DNA from: Coleophoma eucalyptorum
Taxonomy: Eukaryota > Ascomycota > Leotiomycetes > Helotiales > Dermateaceae
Assembly: GCA_026120035.1 (NCBI GenBank)
Contig: JALRME010000017.1
Span: forward strand, 891,165 to 955,164
Length of the DNA stretch: 64,000 nt
Direction of reading: 5' to 3'
The translations under genes and the position numbers were made by a program. Shown here piece after piece: positions 22,870 through 33,539 of this stretch (positions are counted from its first letter, which is position 1; each line of letters begins with the position of its first letter). The notes beneath the pieces were generated by a model that ran no database searches, was not told where the DNA came from, and saw only the letters and a program-made list of their open reading frames with translations.

Positions 22870-23879
22870 ATGGTTGTCTGGAATTATCTCATTCGTTTCA
22901 TCGCTACGGACGGCCGCGTGCTCCGTGGACAGCCCATCATACCCGCTGAGAACTTTGACTTAGGGCACACGACCGAGGAAACCAAGCTTCAGGCACATGT
23001 GATCTCGGGCCATGACATCTACGATGAGACGGGCGCGACCATAGTCACGGATGAGGTCGTCACGGTAAAGCAGCTGCTCGGCCCTCTTGCACAAAGCGAT
23101 GTCGACATCCTGCGATGTGTGGGCTTGAATTATGCAAAGCATAGTAGGTATCCAGTTGAATGAGTACTGATACAATCTCGATGGAAAACTAACAGAGATC
23201 GTATCAATAGTCCGAGAGGCTGGTCGAACCCCGCCGCCATTCCCCTTCATCTTTTTCAAGCCCAATACTTGCATCATAGACCACGGGGCTGATGTGGTAA
23301 TTCCCAAAATTGCTCAGGACGACCAGGCCGATTATGAGGGCGAGCTATGCATTATCATGGGCAAGGATGCGAAGGATGTATCAGTTGAGGAGGCACTGGA
23401 CTATGCAGCTGCTTACACGTGTGGTAACGACATTTCGGCCCGTAAGCTGCAGCGTGACCCGAAGCTGGCCGGTGGCGTACCGCAATGGGGGTTTTCAAAG
23501 GGATTTGATACCTTTGCGCCGCTGGGGCCGTGTCTCGTAAGTTCCACGCTGATTGGTGACCCAAAAAGGTTGGAGATGAAAACTATAGTCGACGGAGAGG
23601 TGCGCCAGCAGGAGATGGTGGATGACCTGCTGTTTGATTGTGCCTACCTCATCTCGCACCTGTCTTCTGGAACGACGCTGAAGAAAGGCTCTGTTATCAT
23701 GACTGGTACTCCCGGAGGTATATAATAACCCCACTTGTAGCTCTGTAAAACGTTCAAACTGACAAATGCTAGGCGTGGGTGCCGGACTGAAGCCCCCAAA
23801 GTATTTGGTTCCAGGAACAGTCATGGAGGTTGTGATAGATAAGATTGGAACACTCCGCAATGGAGTCAAGTTTGCATAG
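22870..23879 (+). CDS. fumarylacetoacetate hydrolase-family protein (candidate fumarylpyruvate/acylpyruvate hydrolase)
   Basis: Exons 22870-23143, 23196-23717 and 23773-23879 join to 300 residues. The FAH fold signatures are CVGLNYAKH, FPFIFFKPNT, the metal ligands E139 and E141 in DYEGEL and D170 in GNDISARKLQ, KGFDTFAPLGPCLV, and the catalytic end MTGTPGGVGAGLKPP, which spans the last intron. The family hydrolyses C-C bonds in acylpyruvates. Beside a gentisate dioxygenase the expected substrate is fumarylpyruvate (or maleylpyruvate directly), giving pyruvate plus fumarate or maleate; this is inferred from context. It shares a short promoter with the aldehyde dehydrogenase and converges on the gentisate dioxygenase. 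No targeting signal seen. Confidence 0.9.
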
Positions 23880-24294
23880 GACGTAAAATATTATCTCTAG
23901 GGCAAGGAAAATAAACCGTAGAGATAGACATAACCACAAAGTGCTCTGAACTGGTCGAATCGTGGTTAACAGCATCTCATCTTGATAAATAGACTACAAG
24001 GCAATTTCAACTATGAACGTTGCATACTTAGGAGTTGCTATATGCACTAGAATAGTGTGATTCCTGACAATGATGGCAAAACAGTCAAATCCAGCGTGAG
24101 CAGAGCATTTGTGAGTCAAGGCAATGTTCAGCTTGACAACAGGCTATCCCTATTGGTAGAATCAGCGAGTACGGGTTGTGCTTCTCTATTCATTCAAAGT
24201 TTAATGATTTAGTTTCATGATTCGAGCTGCCTAGTGATCATAACCTGTAGCTACATAAAGATAGTTAATGTACACATGTTTCAAAGTAGGGTGA
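23880..24294. other. convergent intergenic region, no recognisable gene
   Basis: 3' ends of the FAH-family and gentisate dioxygenase genes face each other. Nothing identified. Confidence 0.5.
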
Positions 24295-25439
24295 TTATTC
24301 GGACACCAAGCTCTCGACATCTACACCATTGACCCGGTAGTAGCCCAACGACTCGAGCATGGGCATATCGTGACAGCGGTACAGGTATACGGCCTCACCA
24401 TCCGAGGCGTGATGGGAGTACTCGTACCACGATGGGACACAAAATGTATCAGCCTTCTTCCAGGTGTGCTTTTTGCCCCCAATTAAAGAATAACCAGAGC
24501 CCTCAATAACATGGAAGATGGACGATGCAGTCTCTTGCAACAGCTTGGTTGAGGAGCCTGCCGCAATTCTTGTAGCACTAGTACCAAGTGTTTTGCTGAC
24601 TGCAAGAAGAGGTTAGCAACGAGAAAAGCCCAGGCGATCCGCGTAGAAGACTTGACATACTCTCAGCACCATTTTGCTTAAGGTAGGAAATGGTAGCATT
24701 GCATCCATCTATAGCATCAAGATCAGCCTTCATCTTCGCCCAGGGAAAGACGATAGGCGAGGTTGATGAATCAATATCCTCAGCAGGGTAGCGAGCTTGG
24801 GCAAAGTGCTCAACGAAGTGGACCGGAAAATGGACGAAGTTGGGCAGGTCCAGCCCATCAAGCCAAATCATGGGGCCCGACTTGTCCTTTCCGTGGTCAT
24901 GCCAGTTCCATGTAGGAGTCAAGATAACATCACCTCGCTGCATGCGAATTCGCCGGCCGTGGACAGCAGTGAAGCCGCCATTACCCTCGATGATAAAACG
25001 ACAAGCGAAGGCCGTGTGTCTGTGCGCCGGCGCTGTCTCGTTGGGCATAACAAGTTGAAGACCTCCATAGATTGTGTCGGTTGTGTAGGGTGCATCTGAT
25101 TGCGAGTGAGTTAATAGTCATTCAGAGTGTTCAGTTTGCCGACGACTAATGCTTACCTCGAGCAGGGTTGATCAACATCAGCACTCTACGCTCTGCTTGC
25201 TTCTCTGTGATGAGTTCGCCCGCCTTGAGAAGCTGGGGACGGATCTTTTCGAACTCCCACACATGCGGGACACACTGTGGATTCGGCAGTGGAGGATTCA
25301 GTCGGGTCATCTGTGCCCAGAGCGGTTTGGTATGTTGCTCTTCGGCGGCTGCCAGCAGGCGTGCCGTGGCATCAGGGGCAGCTGAGGGGGGTGCCTCAGT
25401 GTTTGTGATATTGGTGGTGGTGGTGGTGGTGGTGCTCAT
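24295..25439 (-). CDS. gentisate 1,2-dioxygenase-like double-cupin enzyme
   Basis: Exons 25157-25439, 24661-25095 and 24295-24599 give 340 residues, the usual size of gentisate dioxygenases. After a Thr-rich start, the N-terminal cupin has [20 protein letters not shown] with iron ligands H119 and H121 and the RFIIEGNGG glutamate segment. The second cupin motif is [15 protein letters not shown] with H160. The C-terminal cupin has [16 protein letters not shown] and [10 protein letters not shown]. The reaction is oxygen-dependent opening of gentisate between C1 and C2 to maleylpyruvate. 1-hydroxy-2-naphthoate dioxygenases are close relatives and cannot be excluded, but the FAH-family neighbour fits gentisate. 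It is divergent from the Zn2Cys6 regulator gene with 470 bp between. Confidence 0.88.
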
Positions 25440-25909
25440 TGTGGGTGACTTTACTCTTGATCTTTACTCTGGGATGTGGATTTGTTCAGTTAATGCAGCA
25501 TGTCCTTTAAGATGCCACGGCTCTCGATCGCAGCGCTTTATGACCACACATCATTGGAGAACTTCAGCCACAGCATGAGACAGCCGGATTGTCTTCCGCA
25601 TCTTCCCCGACCATCTTTGCCCAGAGTAGCAGAGGATGGATAGTAATTGCTAGAGTTCGTGGTCCGGTGGAGATGTGGAGGTGTGGAGGTGTGGCATTTG
25701 TGGCGGTGCGGAGACCCCAAGGAATCCTCGCGGAGATAACGCGACTGCGCCCCCGCCGGCTCAGTTGCCGGCTCAGTGCCAAACCTCGCCGAACCTCAAC
25801 CGCAGCTCAACGTCGTCCCAAGCATCCGCTTTATATCTCCAGATTGGCCTATCTCCACGCCATTGCGTACTCTGTCCCGTCTGACGAATTTCCCCAGAAA
25901 AACACAGCT
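25440..25909. promoter_or_regulatory. bidirectional promoter, gentisate dioxygenase / Zn2Cys6 regulator
   Basis: 470 bp between divergent starts, GC-richer than the flanks. It contains TCTTCCCCG near 25601 and GCGGAGATAACGCG near 25730; the latter shares GGAGATAACG with a site upstream of the monooxygenase (31379-31388). It is a plausible target of the adjacent regulator. Small open frames across it are not supported as genes. Confidence 0.45.
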
Positions 25910-28811
25910 ATGGATTTCGGGACGCAAGATAGCACGTCAGGCAGCCTGGAATATCTTGCCCCGGATCACAACCGGGGAAATCATTTCGTGTCAGCACCGC
26001 AGTTGGATCCTCCGAGAGAGACTGCCGGGACAGGCCGGCCCACCAAAAGGCGGAGGGTTGCTATGGCCTGCACTCCATGCCGGTACCGGAAATCAAGGGT
26101 TAGTTGGCCTGTCTACAGTCTTTTCGGAGTCTGCCAATTGGGACCTCGTCCATCGAACTCATGATGGTGAAGCCACATCTCTCGCCGTCGTATGATGATC
26201 GAACGACATCTCCAGATCTGAACTCAGTTCTCACCACATTCACGCTCTTGCCTTTCTCTACTTCTGGCTTTGTTGCTGACTTGGTTGCTGTTGAATCATA
26301 GTGTGACGGATGCCGACCGAAATGTTCAACGTGCAGAGACCATGGCCACGACTGCACCTACCCGCAGTCAGGCCAGATAAGTAGTACCACGGTTACGTCT
26401 AAAGGGTAGCTTTCCCCTACCTCATTCTAATGTAATGACTGTTCTTACAAAATGCAGGCACCTTGATTCCGTTGAACTACGATTATCTACATTGGAGCGG
26501 TCACTCCGCGGTCTGACCAGCAGAGTGGATCATATCGAAAGCGATGAATATGGCGAGTCACGAGACTCGGGAACGGCATCTGAGAGACAGGTAACGGATT
26601 GCGTCGTTGATGATGAGGAATTACCCTCCGGTATCGATTCGCAAGATCCCACGGATGGTATTGGGTCTATCGTCTTCACGGAGGAAGAAGACACGGGCTA
26701 CTTTGGTCAGTTTTTAAGATATGCCTCGCCAGAGTTATAAACACTAACTTGAAACAGGTCCATCGTCGAATATCGCCTTTACGCGTTATATAGTTCGCGC
26801 CACAAATGCCGTCCTGAAAAGGACCCAGGCAACATCGACTCCAACATCACCGGCTGTTGCTACGGTACGGAATCACATGCTGCATGTTTCGCGGCCGCCG
26901 ACACCCCTACTGGAAGCTACCGGGAAGTCGAAGAGTAACACTGGCTTTCGATCCATGTTCACCATCCCTCCCGCGGATGAGACCTTGGCCCTTATTGAGC
27001 ACTATTTTTCCAACACGGGACTACTGTTTCCATATATCCATCGAGAAACATTCTTTGAAACTTACCGCGAGCTGACTCTAACCAGTTGCCAAAAAGTGAG
27101 ACGATCATGGCTTGGACTTTTGAACATGGTGCTAGCGATGTCGACGAATACAACCTTGGCGTCCGACCTGACTGCCCAGCAACGATCGGCCAAATCTGAA
27201 GTGTTTTTCGCTCGTGCCATGGCTCTCTGCGAAAAGCAAATGAGGTCTGGCTCTAGTCTTGAAATCGGTCTGCTCCCAGTACTTCTGTCTTCTCGGTTGT
27301 TGCTTATGTCGATATATGCTGACCTGGGATGAGGACACTAGTCCAATTTCTTTTGTTGATGAGCCAGTATTTACAAGGGACGGAAAGATCGATCCAGACC
27401 TGGAATGTTCATGGCCTCGCTGTTAAGGCCGCATATCAGCTCGGTCTGCATTCGAAAGACGCATTGAGCCAGTATCCGCCACTTGAGCGCGAAATCCGTA
27501 CTAGAACATGGTACGGTTGTGTGATTCTTGACCGGTAAGATTGCCATAATATACAGACTGAAATATCGTCTGACTTTTGCCTCAGATCGCTGAGCATGAC
27601 GCTGGGACGCCCTTCGTCAATACCCGATAGCTACATAAAATTAGATATGCCACGCTGTCTCAGTTCTGCCTCTGATGTATCGGAAGATGTGTCCGGCGAC
27701 GATAGCCTAGCATTTTATAACTCCACAGTGTAGGTTGCCGTCGTTCTCCTAAAAATTTTAAAGACTGATAAGAAGTAGGACCCTGGGTAAGATCAATTGG
27801 ATTGTCTTAGAAAGTCTGTATGGTGGCAATTTAGGCTGTGAAACGCCTCAAGACATCTTCGATATTGCTGCTCACCTACTCCGGATTGAACAGCAGCTTC
27901 TAGAGTGGCAGAACTTTTTATCACCGTCTATGCTTCTTATCCAGCCCACAGAGTTGTCATGGTCAGGCCAATTAGACCCTGGGATCTCAAGGTTCCGGGT
28001 AATTCTGACGTTACGGTATCTGAACCTTCGTGTCCTAGCTCATCGCCCCATTCTTCACAAATTTCTCGAGGCTCTTGGCGAGCATAATCCACAACCAGTG
28101 CATACAAGTACGCTGAGACAGGTTGGATTGGGCAGTCTGCGAGCTTGCACCCAATCTGCTGTTGCTATTATTGACCTTGTGTCACATATTCTTCACAGTA
28201 GTAACTCTGACAAATATCTTGGAGCCTGGTGGTTTTCTCTTTACTATAGTATGCATTGCGCCCCTTTCGTCTGCATTGATGAGGTCTGTACTGACCGAGA
28301 TACTAGCATTTAACGCCTCTCTTGTGCTATACTCCGCCCTTATGATCCGACACGATGCAGAGGCCAGGAATCTGCCCTTCCCCGATTCTGACATTCAGAT
28401 TCAGCGGCCACAACTGCAGCAAGCAATTGAGTCTCTCTTACTATTAGATAGAGGAAATCGCATGATGGAGAAGTGCGCCAAGTACACCTCGACTTTAACC
28501 CATATCTTGGATTCATTATGTAAAGTCCCGCTCCAAGGCAACTTAAACCAGTTACTAACCTACATGACTTTTCAGATTACACTAATAGTCCCCCTAACAC
28601 TGAAAATGGTGACACGCACGATTTGATGCGGCGGCCAGATGGAGGTGATGCAGGGGCAACACAGCTGCTAAATTATGCTGTCCAAAGCCAGACGCCGCTG
28701 GGCGTCATGGATCTGAGCGAGTTCATGGATCCTGCCGACTTAGAATTTCTTAATATACCCGCTCACATTCACAACCAGGCTCGAGACCAGGACTGGGTCT
28801 CTTCTGACTAA
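25910..28811 (+). CDS. Zn2Cys6 transcription factor with Fungal_trans domain, likely cluster regulator
   Basis: Nine exons join to 768 residues: 25910-26098, 26302-26405, 26458-26705, 26758-27267, 27342-27534, 27586-27729, 27779-28248, 28307-28519 and 28576-28811. The zinc cluster is complete with C54, C57, C64, C71, C74 and C81, preceded by the basic stretch PTKRRR. A coiled linker follows (LDSVELRLSTLERSLRGL), then GPSSNIAFTRYI, and a Fungal_trans domain with FPYIHRETFF, IVQFLLLMSQYLQGT, AYQLGLH, REIRTRTWYGCVILDR and SLSMTLGRPSSI. The first intron (203 bp) splits the zinc cluster and is longer than the others. Its place inside the cluster, divergent from the ring-cleavage gene, suggests a pathway-specific activator, perhaps inducer-responsive. 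Nuclear. All frames are intact. Confidence 0.92.
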
Positions 28812-29280
28812 GGGGTGAGAGCAATAATCTTGTAATAAGGGAATATAATGATGTTAACGTACGAGAGTACGTTCTGTACACTAGATACATCATTAGCGCG
28901 TCCATAAACAATGCCACAAACAGATGTTTTTACTCGTCTTCCAAGCGAGATAAAATTGCCTCGTATTATCTGAATACTTCACTCAACATGTATTGCAATT
29001 GGATTGAAATTATCAATGACATTTCTGTTTACATCTGTGGATCTGTCGCGTGATTACATGTCGCGTTGGCAGGAGAGGTAGTAAACATGTATATACTACT
29101 ATCACTAGTCACCTAAGCAGGCTGGATTGCTCTCTTGGCTGTATAATGCAGTGGTATTGTGTGAAAACAAATGGAATAATATTCTGAAGCTCCACATGTG
29201 CTATAATTCGTTGATACCCTAAGCCAAGCCAATCTGCATAGACCCAGCTCTCTCGTACACACCTTTCTTTACATTATGAC
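28812..29280. other. convergent intergenic region, no recognisable gene
   Basis: 3' ends of the regulator and the monooxygenase face each other. AT-rich, nothing identified. Confidence 0.5.
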
Positions 29281-31091
29281 CTACCTCGTCCTATTCACAA
29301 TGAGCTCACTGATGCTCTCCTCCCACCGCCTCTCCATTGCCTCCTCGGCGTTATATCCGTAAGCCCATGCCTGTGTTACGGGATCGCTCCACTGGTTTGC
29401 GCTGCTCATAAAAGACTTGCCTTCTACCTCAGGCCGCATAGCCTCGTCCCGTGCTACCTGCTCCGGTCCATCCGGGAAGTGCCAGATAAGTCCATTGACC
29501 ATGCTTGCCTCCTGCATGTCACCGGTGCGCTTCATACGCTCGTCTTGAAATGTTTGCAGTGCGAAGGGGAGCTCTTTCAAAGCCGAGATCTGCGACAAGA
29601 CATAAGCTAGCGCGGCCCCGTCTTCCATGGCCATCGCCGCTCCCTGCGACATATAAGGCACCATTGCATGCGCAGCATCGCCCATGATGACGAGGTGCGA
29701 CGACGGATCCACCCATGACTTAAGACGCGTGCCGCTGCGAAGTGGCCACTTCATCGAGCTATCAATGAGTGAGATGATTTTCATGAGCCTAGATGAGGAG
29801 TTGTCAGCATTTTGGCCGAATAAATGGAATACTGAGGTTTGCTTACTGGCTGTCCCATCCTGAGAACTCTCTTTTAATGTCGTCTAGGACATCTTCGGAC
29901 TTCCACGTGGCTGGGTCCGAATGATCAATGTGTGAGAGCACCATGTTGAATGATTTGCCCGCGGCGATGGTGTAGGTCATAACGTGCCTATTTTCGCCAA
30001 TCCTACATTGCCCAGGGAGTAAGACTTTAGTCCAATGCAATGAATACAACTTCCGGAATCCTCATCAACTTACCAAACGTTCAAGGACGGCTGTTCCAAG
30101 ATCCATGCAAGGGAAGGGTCAGCCTTCATCTTCTCCACGTCAACTGTTGCACGATAGGCTGCAAATCCTGTGAATGTAGGTTGTGTGGTCGAGCCAGATT
30201 GCACAGAGTCCCGTGCAATTGATTTGATGCCTGCGAAATCACTTGCTGTTAGTTACACCATCTTTACATAAGCTGCATCTGAATATCAAGCCATACCATC
30301 TGCAGCAACAACCAAGTCGCCCTTGATAACAGAACTTCCTGCCAGAGTCACCATAGCACTACTGGCATCGTACTCGACCACCCGGCTATTAAGCAAAATT
30401 TTGACACCTAACTCGACAGCGCGGTCAGAGAGAGCTTTGTGTAGGTGGGCGCGATGGGCGACATAGTATGGTGCACCAAAATTCTGCCGGAAGTCAGGCT
30501 CAAGCTTGGTATGGCCGATAACGTTGCCGGTCTCCCAGCGACGGAAGTTGATGCAATTGGGCTGCACTGCAAGCTTCTCAAGATTTTTGAAGACACCCCA
30601 GTGCCAGAGAAGGCGGCCTGTATTGGGGGGGATCTGGATGCCAGCACCAACCTATATACACGAGCTATATATTAGCCACTTCCTGCACCTCATCCAAAAT
30701 TTCGCTCACTTACCTCGCCAAGTGCAGCTGCTTGTTCCAGAACTGTCACAGAGTGGCCCCTGAGAGCAAGAGCAATCGCTGCTGACAAACCTCCAAGTCC
30801 TGCACCGACAACGATAATGTCCATTTTCAGCTTCGCTTGGATGATTGGCCGTGGGGCCATGGTAGAGCCGTATTGTTGACTGTCCTGGCCCTGAAGCCTC
30901 CGGAGGAATTTCAACGCTTGAGATGGGTACGAGGTCTTGAGGTCGGGATTTAGACCTAAGCGTCCTGCATCAAGGTGCTGTACTGCGCTCTCACCATTGC
31001 TAGGTACAGGTGCCTTCGCTGGGATGGTAGAATGACCATTTGTCACCACGGTTGAGATACCTGTGGCAGGGTCGATATCGGCTGAGGGCAT
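29281..31091 (-). CDS. FAD-dependent aromatic monooxygenase (salicylate hydroxylase / 3-hydroxybenzoate 6-hydroxylase type)
   Basis: Five exons: 30714-31091, 30297-30651, 30074-30230, 29847-30002 and 29281-29788. They give 517 residues, no break. FAD Rossmann motif MDIIVVGAGLGGLSAAIAL starts at residue 90. The DG-type motif VVAADGIKS is split by an intron. The second FAD motif is VIMGDAAHAMVPYMSQGAAMAMEDGAAL. This is the class A flavoprotein hydroxylase fold, which uses NAD(P)H and O2. In a gentisate cluster the expected product is gentisate from a hydroxybenzoate (3- or 4-hydroxybenzoate, or another); a decarboxylating salicylate hydroxylase is the alternative. About 89 residues precede the Rossmann motif, which is unusual; internal ATGs at residues 78 and 90 could be the real start. 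Probably cytosolic. Confidence 0.88.
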
Positions 31092-32453
31092 AGTGACGTT
31101 TAGCAGATTCGAGCTTTATGATGAGATACGTGAGGATTGAACTTTATAGAGATTGTGTCTATAAAGGCTTACGGGGTTTTAAACTTTTGTATACAGAGAC
31201 CACATTCTGGGAACGAATGGTCGCGGGGTAGAGCTAAATGACGAGAAGCTGCTTATGCCACAGCCTAGCCCCATACTCTCATGATCTGGTAGGCATTCTC
31301 CATGATCACTACGAACGCCCCAGTGATGTTCGGAATCAAGGGAATCGTCCCCACGGAACATAAGATGTGAGTTATCGGGGAGATAACGGATGCGCGCTCT
31401 TAGGAGAGATTCCGATCGGGTAATTAATTAATGGACTGGCTAGATTCGGCCTAGCCTTTCACATAATTTCTAGCATTAGGTAGTTTAAGTCGTCCATGCG
31501 GGATCAATTCTCTCAGCTCAGCACGCATACGTCCCCCCTAGCGTATCGGCATCGAAGCCGGCATTTGCATCCGTATGACACAGAACCTCTCGCCTATTAA
31601 TTTGAGTTTTTGGAAGCGACTGTCGCGAGAATATATGAATAGCTATCTAAGAAGAGGGGTTTTGAAAGTCTGAACTAGCGGCATTTCTCTCGAAGATTTT
31701 CTGTGCTTTGCGAGATATTAGCTATTGTCAAACGTGGGCCTACTTATCAATCATTAGACTAAGTGTTCAGCCAGACAACCATTCTATCAATCTAGGTGCT
31801 ACTCAAACACCAAAACGAGTCAACTATAGATATGTTGTCCATATATTTTGATCGTAGGAGATCAGCCTGGCTTGCTACAGGTATCATCTACTCAGGGACA
31901 TATTCACGAGGTCCAGGGGTTGTGTACTAGTTGTCCCATCTATCAAAAGGAATTTTCCATCCAAAGAACAATTGTACGATGAGGTTTATTCATTGCCCCC
32001 TACGCGGGAAATAGTTTTTGTCCATCGCAACGATAGAGATTAAGCACCTTCACCATCTCAATTATGCACAAACACCACATTTTGAAAGACTAAGATCTTT
32101 TACGTCTTGAATGATAAATTGCGAAGTGTAGTTAGGAGGCGCGATATACAACCCCACGACTACAAGCGTTAAGCGACTTGAAACCAGGTAACAATCAAGG
32201 TTGAATCTGTGGTAATACCTTCTCAACGGACACTTATCTTATATAAACTAGGCTCATACAGTCTCAATATAATTAAAATACGGTACAAAATCATTCTATT
32301 TCATATGTTGTCTCGTATTCTACCTACATTGGTTTTACATTTTATTCTTTCTCCGTTCGCTGCGACTATCGAGCGAAGGAAAAGCTCTTGTAATTCTTCA
32401 CAATATTTCAGCACTAAGACAGTAACATAATTGTACGTGTGAAAATTGTACAT
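31092..32453. promoter_or_regulatory. monooxygenase upstream region
   Basis: 1.36 kb without a recognisable gene. CGGGGAGATAACGGA at 31376-31390 matches, on the minus strand, the TCTCCCCG motif of the other cluster promoters. TTCCGATCGGGTAA near 31410 has an inverted CCGATCGG. The rest is AT-rich spacer up to the DUF3237 stop codon. Confidence 0.4.
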
Positions 32454-32940
32454 CTATAGCACTTCGTACACATTGATCTTTACATGGTTGGGAATCTGCG
32501 GTGGTAGCAAGTCCCCCAAAAAGCAAGACTTAGACAGCCAATCGTGTTTTCCAGCTGCAACCTCAAATCTGGGAAAGGTCTTGGTGTACCAGTTATCACC
32601 ACCTTCTGGACCTGCCATGGATGCCTTTGCTGGGTCATCGCCAAAGACAGTCCGCATGGTACTCTGGCTAGCCCATCCATAGCCCTCGTTGATGATGTTG
32701 ATCATCGTGCCGTCCTCGACCATGATGGTATACTTGGCAAAGACATGAACGGTACCATCGGCCCGCACGGCGTTCCAGTCTCCGCCTCCTGAGAGAATCT
32801 TGCCTTGAATCCGCGGACCTTCAACTTTGCCTCCGACGATAGGAATGAAGCGACGTTCGCCAGCACAAGTTTCTCCAAATTCGTGTGGCGGGGCAAGATC
32901 AACGTGGAGGGTGAAAGCGAACTGGAGTTGGGGGAGCCAT
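32454..32940 (-). CDS. DUF3237-domain (UPF0311-like) protein with a probable frameshift just after the start
   Basis: The conserved body is open: FAFTLHVDLAPPHEFGETC, RRFIPIVGGKVEGPRIQGKI, GGDWNAVRADGTVHVFAKY, MIVEDGTMIN-like segment, GYGWAS and the ending NHVKINVYEVL. This is the DUF3237 barrel, whose biochemical role is unsettled. The obvious ATG at 32938-32940 is one base out of frame: ATG GCT is followed by five C (32930-32934 as G on + strand). With four C the protein would read on from Met without interruption to 161 residues, the usual family length. The correct frame has no other ATG back to a stop near 33016. So this is a young frameshift, a sequencing error, or a gene with an unseen upstream exon. 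It lies between the monooxygenase and the MFS gene and is divergent from the latter. Confidence 0.7.
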
Positions 32941-33539
32941 ATGATTGAGGATCGTTGCTTGGTGAGGGAAAGGGCTGTTCCTAGAGTTAGGAGGCTTGAT
33001 TTGTGTAGGCGGTATAGTTAGGGCTCTATCTAGAGTTGATTGATGAGTTGAAGAAGCGCTGCGGCAGTTATTGCACCAGGGATAGGTTGCCAGAATAAAC
33101 CCTGTGGGATTTGTTCACTAAATTGTGCATTCAAAGGTTGACGTGTGCCATTTAAGATCTTGGTTCCCAACTTCTCCCCGCTGTGCCGTTCCTATAATCT
33201 CCCCGCAACTCCCCGCGTTACCCAGAGTGCCGAGTCTGCACCAAGGCCCCCAGTTTTCTGGGGGAACCATATGCCGGCATTGCCTCAACCATTGACGCCC
33301 CCTTAATAGAGAGATCCATATGCCAGCATTTTCTAGACCATTTACCACATCCTTTATAGGATAACTGGCCTATCACTTACATATAGTAGAACTCCTGGCC
33401 TGGCCATTTTGGGCTCTCAATTCTACACTCGTCTTTCCTTCGTGCCTCCTGACAGTTATATTGACTCAATACTGACAGCCTTTCACCTTCAATCTCTACC
33501 TACGTAGCGCAACTTTTAACCTTCTTCCAACCAAACAAT
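32941..33539. promoter_or_regulatory. bidirectional promoter, DUF3237 gene / MFS transporter
   Basis: 599 bp between divergent starts. It carries TCTCCCCG twice (33173-33180 and 33198-33205) and a third related ACTCCCCGCG directly after. This is the densest occurrence of the motif in the cluster. No gene seen. Confidence 0.45.

Noticed and set aside
25589..26164. 191-codon open frame on the plus strand
   Set aside because: It starts inside the promoter region and runs into the regulator's first exon in the regulator's own frame; only the part from 25910 shows zinc-cluster protein features.
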